Assembly: GCA_021826765.1 (NCBI GenBank)
Contig: JAKAYK010000003.1
Location: 1-35,746, forward strand
DNA length: 35,746 bases
Direction of reading: 5' to 3'
From: Thermoplasmata archaeon
GTDB lineage: Archaea > Thermoplasmatota > Thermoplasmata > Thermoplasmatales > Thermoplasmataceae
The notes under the pieces were generated by a model. The model ran no database searches. It saw only the letters and a list, made by a program, of their open reading frames with translations, and had not been told where the DNA came from. Numbering within the stretch: position 1 is the stretch's first letter; each line of letters starts with the position of its first letter. The translations under genes were made by a program, and so were the position numbers. Of this stretch, positions 27,528 through 35,746 are shown one piece after another.

Positions 27528-27692
27528 ATGTATTATACTAAATTTGAAAAAGCTAGAATTATAGGTGCAAGATCACTACAGATTTCCATGGGTGCTCCGG
27601 TCATTATCGATGTGCCAAAACACATCATTGACCCTGTCGATATCGCAATGCTTGAATTCGATAAAAGCGTGCTGCCCATAACCATAAGATAA
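27528..27692 (+). CDS. rpoK: DNA-directed RNA polymerase subunit K (Rpb6 homologue), not in the ORF track because it is 54 aa
   Basis: [54 protein letters not shown]: [21 protein letters not shown] is the RpoK/Rpb6 signature. TATA-like AAACTTATACTAT upstream. Confidence 0.95.
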   Translation: MYYTKFEKARIIGARSLQISMGAPVIIDVPKHIIDPVDIAMLEFDKSVLPITIR

Positions 27693-27709
27693 AAATTTTT
27701 AATTCATAA

Positions 27710-29833
27710 TTATCTTATTTGAGATCTGGATTCTACATTTCCATCCACGGAAATGGGTTTGCCATTTGCCATAAGGATCAGCCTTTTCCTGTTCAACATC
27801 CCGGTTGGAACTGTTTTGCCATCAGATATGTCTGTTTTTAGATCATACTCTTTCAGATCATCAATCATTATGGTGCCAGAACCATCGTATGACTCGTTCT
27901 CAAGGGTTACTTCTGTACCCTCCATCTCCTCTGTTGTCAGTATGTGTGCACCATTGGAATCCTGTGCTGCAAGGAGCATTCCCTGCGATTCGATTCCTCT
28001 TATTTTGGAATGCTTCAGATTCTCAACCACGATTATCTTCCTTCCAAGCATCTTTTCAGGGATGTAATATTTCTTCAATCCTGCAACCAGATCTATGACC
28101 TTTGTTCCAAGATCTACTTTGAAATGCAACAGTGAATCTGCATTTGGATGATCTTCTGCCTCAATGATCTTTCCAACCACCAGATGCATCTGGTTTGATC
28201 TTTCAGATTCGATCTCAATTTTGTTGAAAATGATTCCGTTATCAACTATGCTGAAATCGCAATCGGATTCCAGATGAGAAAACATTTCATCCTTCACATT
28301 GGGTTCATTGCCATGTATTGTTTTCCATGCTCTGATGGCCCCTGAAGGTACAAAAGGGTATAGCATCAGGGTGAGGTATTCAATGGCCTTGAGGGAATGC
28401 CAGATCCTTGATGATGTTGCATCCCTGTCAGTTTTTATCATATCCCACGGTTTTGACTGGTTGAAATATGAATTCACAGCTTTAACAGACTCAAGCCAGA
28501 TGGCAAGAGCTTTCCTGAATTCCATCCTGTCCATATCTTCCCTGTACTGTGCAAGTGATTGTTTCAATTTCTCCATTACTTCCCTGTCAAGATCATCCAT
28601 GTTCCCATGTTCTGGAATTATTCCCTTTCCAATGGCAAAGGTGATAACCCTGTTTACAAGATTCCCGTATTTTCCATTCAATTCGGAATTGACCTTTTCC
28701 TTCATTTCCTCAAGGGTGAAGTCCGAGTCGGAGGTTTCCGGAAGAACAGACGAAACATAATACCGAATTGAGTCCCTGTCCACATGTTCAAGAATCTCAT
28801 TGACCGAATATCCTATTCCGCGGGATTTGGAGAATTTCTTTCCCCTGTATGTAAGGTACTCGTTTGCAGTGACCAATTTAGGGAGGGGATATTTTCCAGA
28901 AGCCATGTTCATTGCAGGAAGGAGTATTGAATGGAAGAATATGTTGTCCTTTCCCATGAAGTAGTATATGTTACCTGAAGCATACATCTCCTTCCAGTAA
29001 TTCTCATCCCCTTTCACTCTTGAATATTTTATGGCATTGGAGACGTATCCCAGGAGGGCCTCGAACCACACATAGATCCTCTTTCCCTCCATTCCTTCCA
29101 TTGGAACCTTAACTCCCCAGTCCATGTCTCTTGTCATGGACCTGTCCTTCAGCCCGTCCTTAATCATGTTCAGGGAAAATAGCCTGACATTGTTTCTCCA
29201 TTCTTCCTTTCCCTGCAGCCATTCCCTTATCTCCCTGTCAAGTTTTGAGGCTGTGAAGAATATATGATCTGTTTCCCTGAAATCGATGGGGTTGCCGCAG
29301 ATTGAACATCTTGGGTTTATGAGGTCCTGTGGGTCATTTATCCTTCCACATTCATCGCACTGATCTCCTCTTGCATTCTCTGAGGAGCAGTTTGGACATG
29401 TTCCGTTAATGTACCTGTCCGGGAGAAAGCGTTTATCCACTGCGCAGTAGGATGCAATGATCATTCTCTTCTCAAGGAATCCCTTCTCCATGAGATCCAT
29501 GAAGAATTCCCCGGAAAACTCCTGGTGAACTTCGTCCGTTGTCCTGCCAAAATAATCAAACTCAATATCCAGTTTCCTGAAAGTTTCAAGATGCTCCAGA
29601 TGGTAAGTGGTGGCAATCTCCATGGGGGTCTTGTTCTCTTTCTCCGCCTTTATGGTTATTGGTGTGCCATATTCGTCGCTTCCACTGATGAACATGACCT
29701 CATGGCCTGAAATCCTGGAATACCTGTTGAATATGTCCCCTGACAGATAAGCGCCTGCTATGTGCCCTATGTGCAGGGAGTTGTTTGCATAGGGTAGCGC
29801 ACAGTTTATCACAATCTTATTCTTCATTCTCAT
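27710..29833 (-). CDS. metG: Methionyl-tRNA synthetase with C-terminal tRNA-binding (EMAP/Trbp111-like) domain
   Basis: CALPYANNSLHIGHIAGAYLSGDIFNRY, KFSKSRG, zinc Cys clusters; C-terminal LVVGKIIEAEDHPNADSLLHFKVDLG. Confidence 0.97.
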   Translation of the reverse strand: MRMKNKIVINCALPYANNSLHIGHIAGAYLSGDIFNRYSRISGHEVMFISGSDEYGTPITIKAEKENKTPMEIATTYHLEHLETFRKLDIEFDYFGRTTDEVHQEFSGEFFMDLMEKGFLEKRMIIASYCAVDKRFLPDRYINGTCPNCSSENARGDQCDECGRINDPQDLINPRCSICGNPIDFRETDHIFFTASKLDREIREWLQGKEEWRNNVRLFSLNMIKDGLKDRSMTRDMDWGVKVPMEGMEGKRIYVWFEALLGYVSNAIKYSRVKGDENYWKEMYASGNIYYFMGKDNIFFHSILLPAMNMASGKYPLPKLVTANEYLTYRGKKFSKSRGIGYSVNEILEHVDRDSIRYYVSSVLPETSDSDFTLEEMKEKVNSELNGKYGNLVNRVITFAIGKGIIPEHGNMDDLDREVMEKLKQSLAQYREDMDRMEFRKALAIWLESVKAVNSYFNQSKPWDMIKTDRDATSSRIWHSLKAIEYLTLMLYPFVPSGAIRAWKTIHGNEPNVKDEMFSHLESDCDFSIVDNGIIFNKIEIESERSNQMHLVVGKIIEAEDHPNADSLLHFKVDLGTKVIDLVAGLKKYYIPEKMLGRKIIVVENLKHSKIRGIESQGMLLAAQDSNGAHILTTEEMEGTEVTLENESYDGSGTIMIDDLKEYDLKTDISDGKTVPTGMLNRKRLILMANGKPISVDGNVESRSQIR

Positions 29834-31332
29834 TCACCGCATAGAAAAATCAATCTCTTCAGGACAGAATCCCTGTCGAGACCGGATAGGAAGAAACCAA
29901 GCCTGGGGCCCCTTTCCTTTCCAATGATTGCAAGGTATATGGATACAAATCCTGCAGCTGGTTCCAATCCTGATTTTTCGATGGCCTTCCTCGCAGACTC
30001 ATGGATTGATTCTGGAGTCCAGTTTAAAGACGAGGATAATTCAGAATGAAGGGCACATATGACAGTTTTATGCCCTGGAGTCATCTCCACAGGATCGTTT
30101 GTGCCGGATATCCTGAATTTTGATTCCTCCGGAGCATAAAGCCTGATCCATTCCCTTGCCATGCTGATCCTCTCTTTGAGGATGTCATCCCTGAATTTCA
30201 CCTCACCCCTGTTTATTATGCTTCCTATCCTGCTGTCGTCTGAATATATCTGCACAAGTGTGGTGAGATGCCTGTAATCCGGTATCTCATCCTGTGATCT
30301 GCCTGCATCACACATCTCGAGAAGTGCCTTCTTGTCCTGATCCAGGTTTCCCTCCCTGTGCATCCTGTAAAGTCTTTCATATTCATCCACGAGATTCAAA
30401 AATCCTGCTCCAGGATCAAAATCAATATATCTTGCAGGCGGAACCCTTGCAATGACGTATCTTATGATTTCAGGAGGGGCGAACCTGAGCATTTCCTCTG
30501 CAGGTATGTTTATGCCTGTGGATGAGTGCATTGCGCCCTTTCCCTTCAGCAGGATCCTCTCAAACATCATGGGTTCTGGGGCCCTGTAGCCAAAAACCTG
30601 CTCACTTATGGCCTTCCCCGTATCATATGATCCACCCTGTGTCCCATGATCCTTGCCGAAAGGTTCCACTGTTACTCCCAGTACTTTCCATTTTGCGGGC
30701 CATTCCACCCTCCATGGAAGTTTTCCTTCGTCCCTGTATATATCGCTCTCACCCTTGTGCCCGCATGGGCATTCATAAGAGACCTTTCCTTCCCTGTATC
30801 CCGTCACCTTTGCACTGCTTATCCTGCCGCATTGCGCACATCTTGGGTTGTATGGAAACCAGTCATCTTCAAGTTCCCTGCCTGAAAATTTTTCAAGAAT
30901 ATTCCTGATGGCATCCTTTTTTCTTATGGATTCATCAATAATGTCTCCCAGTTTGCCATCCCGGTACAGTTCACCTGTCCTTATGACTTCAGGCCTGATG
31001 TTCAGCCTCTCCATGGTTTTTATGAATGGCTGGATGAAATATTCAGAATATTTTAATGGCCCTTCAGGTGCAGGTATGTCCCTCAGTGGTTTTCCCACAT
31101 GCTCTGCATAGGATTCTGGAAGGAATGGATAGACCTTCCTCAGAGGATCAATATCATCACAGAGATAGATGAAATGAGAAACCATGTTCTCCATCTGTAT
31201 GGATTTGTGTATGATGTCTCCCGTCATCACCTCCCTCACATTCCCAAAATGAATATATCCGGAGGGGGAGATGCCCGTTGACACCTTCTGCTTTCCGCTC
31301 ATCTGAGAAGCGAACGACCTTCCCCAGTACAT
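29830..31332 (-). CDS. lysS: Lysyl-tRNA synthetase, class I
   Basis: TGISPSGYIHFGNVREVMTGD (HIGH-like), ILLKGKGAMHSSTG (KMSKS-like region), zinc-binding Cys pairs; 4-nt overlap with metG. Confidence 0.93.
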   Translation of the reverse strand: MYWGRSFASQMSGKQKVSTGISPSGYIHFGNVREVMTGDIIHKSIQMENMVSHFIYLCDDIDPLRKVYPFLPESYAEHVGKPLRDIPAPEGPLKYSEYFIQPFIKTMERLNIRPEVIRTGELYRDGKLGDIIDESIRKKDAIRNILEKFSGRELEDDWFPYNPRCAQCGRISSAKVTGYREGKVSYECPCGHKGESDIYRDEGKLPWRVEWPAKWKVLGVTVEPFGKDHGTQGGSYDTGKAISEQVFGYRAPEPMMFERILLKGKGAMHSSTGINIPAEEMLRFAPPEIIRYVIARVPPARYIDFDPGAGFLNLVDEYERLYRMHREGNLDQDKKALLEMCDAGRSQDEIPDYRHLTTLVQIYSDDSRIGSIINRGEVKFRDDILKERISMAREWIRLYAPEESKFRISGTNDPVEMTPGHKTVICALHSELSSSLNWTPESIHESARKAIEKSGLEPAAGFVSIYLAIIGKERGPRLGFFLSGLDRDSVLKRLIFLCGE

Positions 31333-31334
31333 AA

Positions 31335-31931
31335 TTATTCTTTCCCAATAAGTGAAGCCCTGAAAAGCGATCTTATTCTAACTCCATCAATCTCGTCATC
31401 CTTCATCTTGGATACCAGAACAACCGCAAGCTTCACATCTCCTCCCTCGGCTCTGATGTCGTTTATGGTTCTCCTCAGGGTCTCTCCTGTGCTTGTGACA
31501 TCATCTATGACCACTATTTTCTTGTCCTTCACTGCTGCAAAATTGCTGCTGAAGTATCCGTCTTTCCTTGCAGGATGGGGCCTGTAGACTATGAGCTCCT
31601 TCTCCATGAAATAAGATATCATTGTGGCAAAAGGTATACCGTTTACCGTAATTCCAAGGATCGCATCAATATCAAACTCCCCTTTTTCTGATTCCTCGTA
31701 TATTATATCACATATAACTTCTGCAATGCTGGATATTCTTCCACCATAGACGCCAAGGCTTCTCCAGCCGATCTTCACGTCCTGTACGTCCTTGTGCTTG
31801 ACAAAATCCTTGCTGAGCAGCCATGTTACAGTGTTCACTGAAAGATGCAGCTCTGTGGATATTTCCTTATCCGACATGCCCTTACTCTTCAATTCCATTG
31901 CTTTCCTGTATAATTCCTCAAGGCTGTACAT
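31335..31931 (-). CDS. Orotate-phosphoribosyltransferase-like transcriptional regulator (GfcR-type: HTH plus PRTase)
   Basis: N-terminal HTH ([24 protein letters not shown]) fused to PRTase with [18 protein letters not shown]. Confidence 0.88.
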   Translation of the reverse strand: MYSLEELYRKAMELKSKGMSDKEISTELHLSVNTVTWLLSKDFVKHKDVQDVKIGWRSLGVYGGRISSIAEVICDIIYEESEKGEFDIDAILGITVNGIPFATMISYFMEKELIVYRPHPARKDGYFSSNFAAVKDKKIVVIDDVTSTGETLRRTINDIRAEGGDVKLAVVLVSKMKDDEIDGVRIRSLFRASLIGKE

Positions 31932-31962
31932 ATATCAACGTCTCATAAATCCCTAAAAGATA

Positions 31963-32397
31963 TTATAATTTATCCATAAAAGTTGAAAGTTTCTTCCTGA
32001 TAAGGGATGCTTCCTTCTCAAGCTCTGCGTCTGTTACCAATAACCTGTCCCATGAAATCTCCTTTCCGCAGTGCCTGGGTATCACATGGAGATGATAGTG
32101 CATCACTATCTGCCTTGCACAGGACCCATTGTTCTGGCCAACATTTATTCCATCCGCATGAAAGACATCCATGAGGGCCATTGAAACGTACTTGGCAGTA
32201 TGGTGTACCCTTGTGTAGTATTCCATATCAATGGTGAATATGTTCTCGAAATGTTTTACTGGAATGATCAGTGAATGGCCACGTTCTACGGGATATTTGT
32301 CCATGAACCCGATCACATGATCATCCCTGTAGAATATGTGCGCCTCCTTTCCAGTTACAATATTCCTGCAGAAAACACATTCAGGCAAATCAATCAT
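31963..32397 (-). CDS. HIT-family hydrolase
   Basis: CVFCRNIVTGKEAHIFYRDDHVIGFMDKYPVERGHSLIIPVKH; HYHLHVIPR (HxHxH variant). Confidence 0.92.
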   Translation of the reverse strand: MIDLPECVFCRNIVTGKEAHIFYRDDHVIGFMDKYPVERGHSLIIPVKHFENIFTIDMEYYTRVHHTAKYVSMALMDVFHADGINVGQNNGSCARQIVMHYHLHVIPRHCGKEISWDRLLVTDAELEKEASLIRKKLSTFMDKL

Positions 32398-32427
32398 CCC
32401 TTCCCTTTTCTCTCTTCCAAGCCACCA

Positions 32428-34182
32428 TTATCCCATGAGAAATTTTTCCCTCAATGCGGTGGTATCCCCTGCTTCCATTTCCTTTATGGAATATGCGTCA
32501 TGCGGCGCAAGTCCAAGAAGAAAAGCGAAAGTCATCAATATGCCCCTTCTGAATACATGAACGGTTACCTTCTGGCCGGGTTTGTATCCAACCAGATTTT
32601 CCACCATGATATTGGATGACCTGTCGGTTAATTTTCTCATGAAGTTAGGTCCGAACTTAAAGTTCTCAATGGCAACTACCTCGTCTCCGGGATATATTCC
32701 TGCTTTCTGTGCAGGAGAGTTTTCCAGCACAAACATCACATTTCCTGGATTTCCATTGGTGTTGAACCCGAGACCCATATAGGCTGGCTGATCAGTCCCG
32801 AGATCTGCAGAATATTTTTTCTCCAAAGAAAGCCCAATTTTCTTTAGTTCTGAAAGAAAATCGATGATTTCTGTTCCCCTCACATACCTGTTGAAGAACG
32901 GGACAAAATCAAGTCCAGAAATATCAGTGAGTGCTGCAAGGAGATCTTTCTCGGTGAATCCCTTTCCATCTCTGTTGTATTTTTCCATCATGTGCTTGAA
33001 CAGTTCATCAAGGTTTCTCGCTCCCTTGGTGTATTCGCATATTCTTGAATTGAGCATCATTCCAAGAATCTCTCCTTTTAGATAATAAGATACATAGCTG
33101 TTTATCAAATTGGGGCTGAACTTATAAAGCTTGATCCATGCATCAAAGGATGAGTCTGATGCAGATTCATATTTAGTGCCAGGGGTTCTCTCATATATCT
33201 TTATGATCTCTGAAAGATGCTTGAAATAATCCTCCTTTGAATAAATTCCCGCCCTTAGAAGCATGAGATTTCCATAAAATTCTGTGATTCCTTCCGATAC
33301 CCATAACAGTGTGGTGTGTGTTTCCTCCTTGTAATTGAAGGGGCCCAATTCCGCAGGCCTAATCCTCTTAACATTCCATATATGGAAAAATTCATGGGAA
33401 ACTATGGAGAGAAATAACTTGTATCGGTTTGGATCTGCAAAATCAAATTTCTCAAATTCTATGGTCGTAGAGTTGTGGTGCTCCAGCCCACCTCCTGTTC
33501 CATTCAGGAGATGGAATATGAAGAGGTATCTCTTATATGGCAGGCCCCCCATCATTTCCCTGTATGCATCCACTATTTTTTTAGTGTCATCCACTATCCT
33601 GTCTGCGTTTTCATTTCCCGTGCCATATATTGCTATTTCATGTTCCTTCCCTTCAACAGTGAAGAAGAAGGATCTGTGTGTTCCAATTTCTATTGGTGAA
33701 TCTATAAATATATCATAATTTGTTGCCCTGTACCTGTTTTCTCCGCTCTTCTCCATCCCCGTGGATATTTTCCATCCTTCATAGGGCTTGATTATAAGTT
33801 CAACGGACTGATCCTTATATCCTTCGAGATACATGAAAACACTTGCTCCATTCACGTATGCATGAGTGGAATCAATGTGGCTTTCCCTTACGGAAAGTGA
33901 TCCTGCATATACCTCATAAGTTATGGTGAATGTTCTGCTGTCTCCATTCATTATCTTCCAGGTGGATTTGTCCTTTCTCTGTATATCGATGGTTTCATTG
34001 TCCTGTGTCCTTGCCTTCAGGAGTCTGACATTGGAAGAAAAATCACGGATAAGATAGGAGCCGGGCGTCCAGGCAGGCATTGTGATCATGGTTATATCTT
34101 CAGAAACATTTTCAACATTCATTGTGATCTGACAGAAACCTGTCTGGGGTTCATGAATTTCAAGTATGTAGGTTAATTTCAT
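32428..34182 (-). CDS. M61 family (glycyl aminopeptidase-like) metallopeptidase with PDZ domain
   Basis: VSHEFFHIWNVKRIRPAELGPFNYKEETHTTLLWVSEGITEFYG; PDZ-like NSPAQKAGIYPGDEVVAIENF. Confidence 0.93.
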   Translation of the reverse strand: MKLTYILEIHEPQTGFCQITMNVENVSEDITMITMPAWTPGSYLIRDFSSNVRLLKARTQDNETIDIQRKDKSTWKIMNGDSRTFTITYEVYAGSLSVRESHIDSTHAYVNGASVFMYLEGYKDQSVELIIKPYEGWKISTGMEKSGENRYRATNYDIFIDSPIEIGTHRSFFFTVEGKEHEIAIYGTGNENADRIVDDTKKIVDAYREMMGGLPYKRYLFIFHLLNGTGGGLEHHNSTTIEFEKFDFADPNRYKLFLSIVSHEFFHIWNVKRIRPAELGPFNYKEETHTTLLWVSEGITEFYGNLMLLRAGIYSKEDYFKHLSEIIKIYERTPGTKYESASDSSFDAWIKLYKFSPNLINSYVSYYLKGEILGMMLNSRICEYTKGARNLDELFKHMMEKYNRDGKGFTEKDLLAALTDISGLDFVPFFNRYVRGTEIIDFLSELKKIGLSLEKKYSADLGTDQPAYMGLGFNTNGNPGNVMFVLENSPAQKAGIYPGDEVVAIENFKFGPNFMRKLTDRSSNIMVENLVGYKPGQKVTVHVFRRGILMTFAFLLGLAPHDAYSIKEMEAGDTTALREKFLMG

Positions 34183-34407
34183 TAAACAACCTAACTTACA
34201 GTTATTCTTTTTTATTAAACCTTATTGAACTCACTGTATTTGGGCGGAGCGGTCAAATCTTAACTTCTCTCTCTTTGTGTAGTATAATGCATATAATACA
34301 CAACTTTCTGTACACTTTCTGACCTGTTAACAAATCTGAAAATGATCCTGACATATTACGAAAAAAAAGCGGGTTAAGGGTTAAATAAAACACATAAATG
34401 TACAGTT

Positions 34408-35238
34408 ATGGCAAAGGGTAAGATCAAAATCAATACACCACCACCGCCCACTCCAACAGCACCTCAACCTTCAACAAAATATTCCGGAGTGAAGCATACA
34501 ATCATGATCATGAGCGGCAAAGGTGGCGTGGGAAAGAGCACATTCTCTGTGAATCTTGCAGTTTCACTGGGAAAAACCAGGAGCGTTGGAATAATAGATG
34601 CAGATATAAACGGGCCTGATGACCCGATGCTTCTCGGTGTTTCAAAGGACAAACTTCATGTTGAAAATAACAGAATTATTCCACTGAAGACAAAATTTGG
34701 TGTGGACCTGATATCCATGGCATTTTTCCTTCCTGACGAGAACACTGCCGTTATATGGAGAGGGGCCCTGAGGCATAAGGCAATCCAACAGTTTTTGGAA
34801 GATGCAACATGGAGCGGAAAGGATTATGTGATAATTGATTTTCCACCAGGAACGGGGGATGAGGCACTTTCTGTTGCACAGATGATCCCTGAAGTGGAAG
34901 GCGTGATAATAGTCGTGACTCCGCAGGAACTGGCTCTGCTTGATGCAAAAAAGGCAATCAACTTTGCTGAACAGCTTCACCTGAAGGTTCTTGGAATAGT
35001 GGAGAACATGAGTGGATTTTCATGTCCTCACTGTGGAACAGTCACAGATATATTCAAGACAGGAGGTGCAGAAACACTTGCAAAGGAACTTGGTATAGAA
35101 TTTCTTGGGAAGATACCAATATACCCTGAAATAGTGCAGAATGCCGATACTGGAGTGCCAGCTGTTGTGGCTTCAGAAGATGTCAGGAACATATATGAAA
35201 AAGTGGCTGAAAAGGTTGCCAGGATTGTTGAAAAATGA
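34408..35238 (+). CDS. Mrp/NBP35 family ATP-binding Fe-S carrier protein
   Basis: IMSGKGGVGKSTFSVNLAVSLG deviant Walker A, DYVIIDFPPGTGDEALS, MSGFSCPHCGTVTDIF. Confidence 0.95.
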   Translation: MAKGKIKINTPPPPTPTAPQPSTKYSGVKHTIMIMSGKGGVGKSTFSVNLAVSLGKTRSVGIIDADINGPDDPMLLGVSKDKLHVENNRIIPLKTKFGVDLISMAFFLPDENTAVIWRGALRHKAIQQFLEDATWSGKDYVIIDFPPGTGDEALSVAQMIPEVEGVIIVVTPQELALLDAKKAINFAEQLHLKVLGIVENMSGFSCPHCGTVTDIFKTGGAETLAKELGIEFLGKIPIYPEIVQNADTGVPAVVASEDVRNIYEKVAEKVARIVEK

Positions 35239-35439
35239 ACAATTCTTATTTCTCATGAAATTTTCATAAAGAATTTTTGACAAATGGAAATATAGAATTT
35301 AAAAGAAGATTTGATCTATTTTCAAAAACTATCTAAATTATCAAAACAGAATGTAATCTATCATACCTTAAAGTACCATATGGCCTTTTTAAAAAAAAAG
35401 CACTTGGTATGATTGCCGATCAATTTTAATGAAGTATGG

Positions 35440-35746
35440 ATTGTACATTCAGCCTGTTAGTGACTGTGGACTGAATACCTCGGCGAACCTCGATACTTAC
35501 ATCCCAGCTCTATCAATCTCTTCTTTTAAGAGTGGCTTCAAACGATATCTCTTTTCAGGGATGGCTTCAAGCTTAGATGCCTTCAGCTTTTATCCATGTA
35601 TGGCGTGGCTACCCGACAAAATGCCCTGCCGGACAATCGGTAAACCAGAAGCCACGAACCCCCGTTCCTCTCGTACTAAAGGCTCCTTCCCTTCAGATAT
35701 CGAACACTCCCACGGAGAAGCAACCCTACTGTCTCGCGACGTAGTG
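35440..35746 (-). rRNA. 23S ribosomal RNA, 3' portion (continues beyond the window; 3' boundary approximate)
   Basis: Reverse complement contains the sarcin-ricin region AGTACGAGAGGAACGGGGGTTCGTGGCTTCTGG and downstream CACTAACAGGCTGAATGTACAATCC. Confidence 0.93.

Noticed and set aside
27340-27564. 74-aa + strand ORF in the track
   Set aside because: It overlaps the start of the clear rpoK reading frame in another frame and has no recognisable features.
27753-31281. Multiple + strand ORFs antisense to metG and lysS
   Set aside because: They mirror well-identified tRNA synthetase genes; no independent evidence of coding.
34270-34330. Near-tandem ACTTTCTG repeats upstream of mrp
   Set aside because: Only two short copies in AT-rich DNA; compatible with chance.
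1-35746. CRISPR arrays, tRNA genes, restriction-modification or toxin-antitoxin systems
   Set aside because: No regularly spaced repeats, tRNA T-loop/acceptor patterns or defence-family motifs were visible by reading; a tRNAscan-SE/Infernal run would be the decisive check.

Overview
This window looks like a chromosomal segment of a Thermoplasmatales-type archaeon: archaeal ribosomal proteins, RpoK, HMG-CoA synthase/thiolase/DUF35, class I LysRS, Dph2, DUF373 and MptE-like proteins are all present. It runs from the tail of a membrane (ABC-2-like) gene, through an L12-L10-L1-L11 ribosomal block, to the 3' part of a 23S rRNA gene on the minus strand at the right edge. Most of it is housekeeping. 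The most interesting accessory part is 8.9-16.9 kb, a probable sugar-acid catabolic cluster: MFS transporter, NAD epimerase/dehydrogenase, cyclase/PF04199 hydrolase, split UxaA-type dehydratase, Zn-alcohol dehydrogenase, GntR/FCD regulator, YCII protein, and an isopropylmalate/homocitrate-synthase-like DRE-TIM enzyme. Its transcription units share GTATAC-centred sites, and at three promoters the site lies 13 nt from a TATA-like box. I also found two probable coding genes absent from the ORF track because they are under 60 aa: rpoK at 27528-27692, and a 34-aa ORF at 26122-26226 coupled by ATGA overlaps to both neighbours. Two probable IS200/IS605 (TnpB-type) end relics are present, one of which supplies the stop codon of a winged-helix gene. 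All calls come from reading the sequence; no searches were run.
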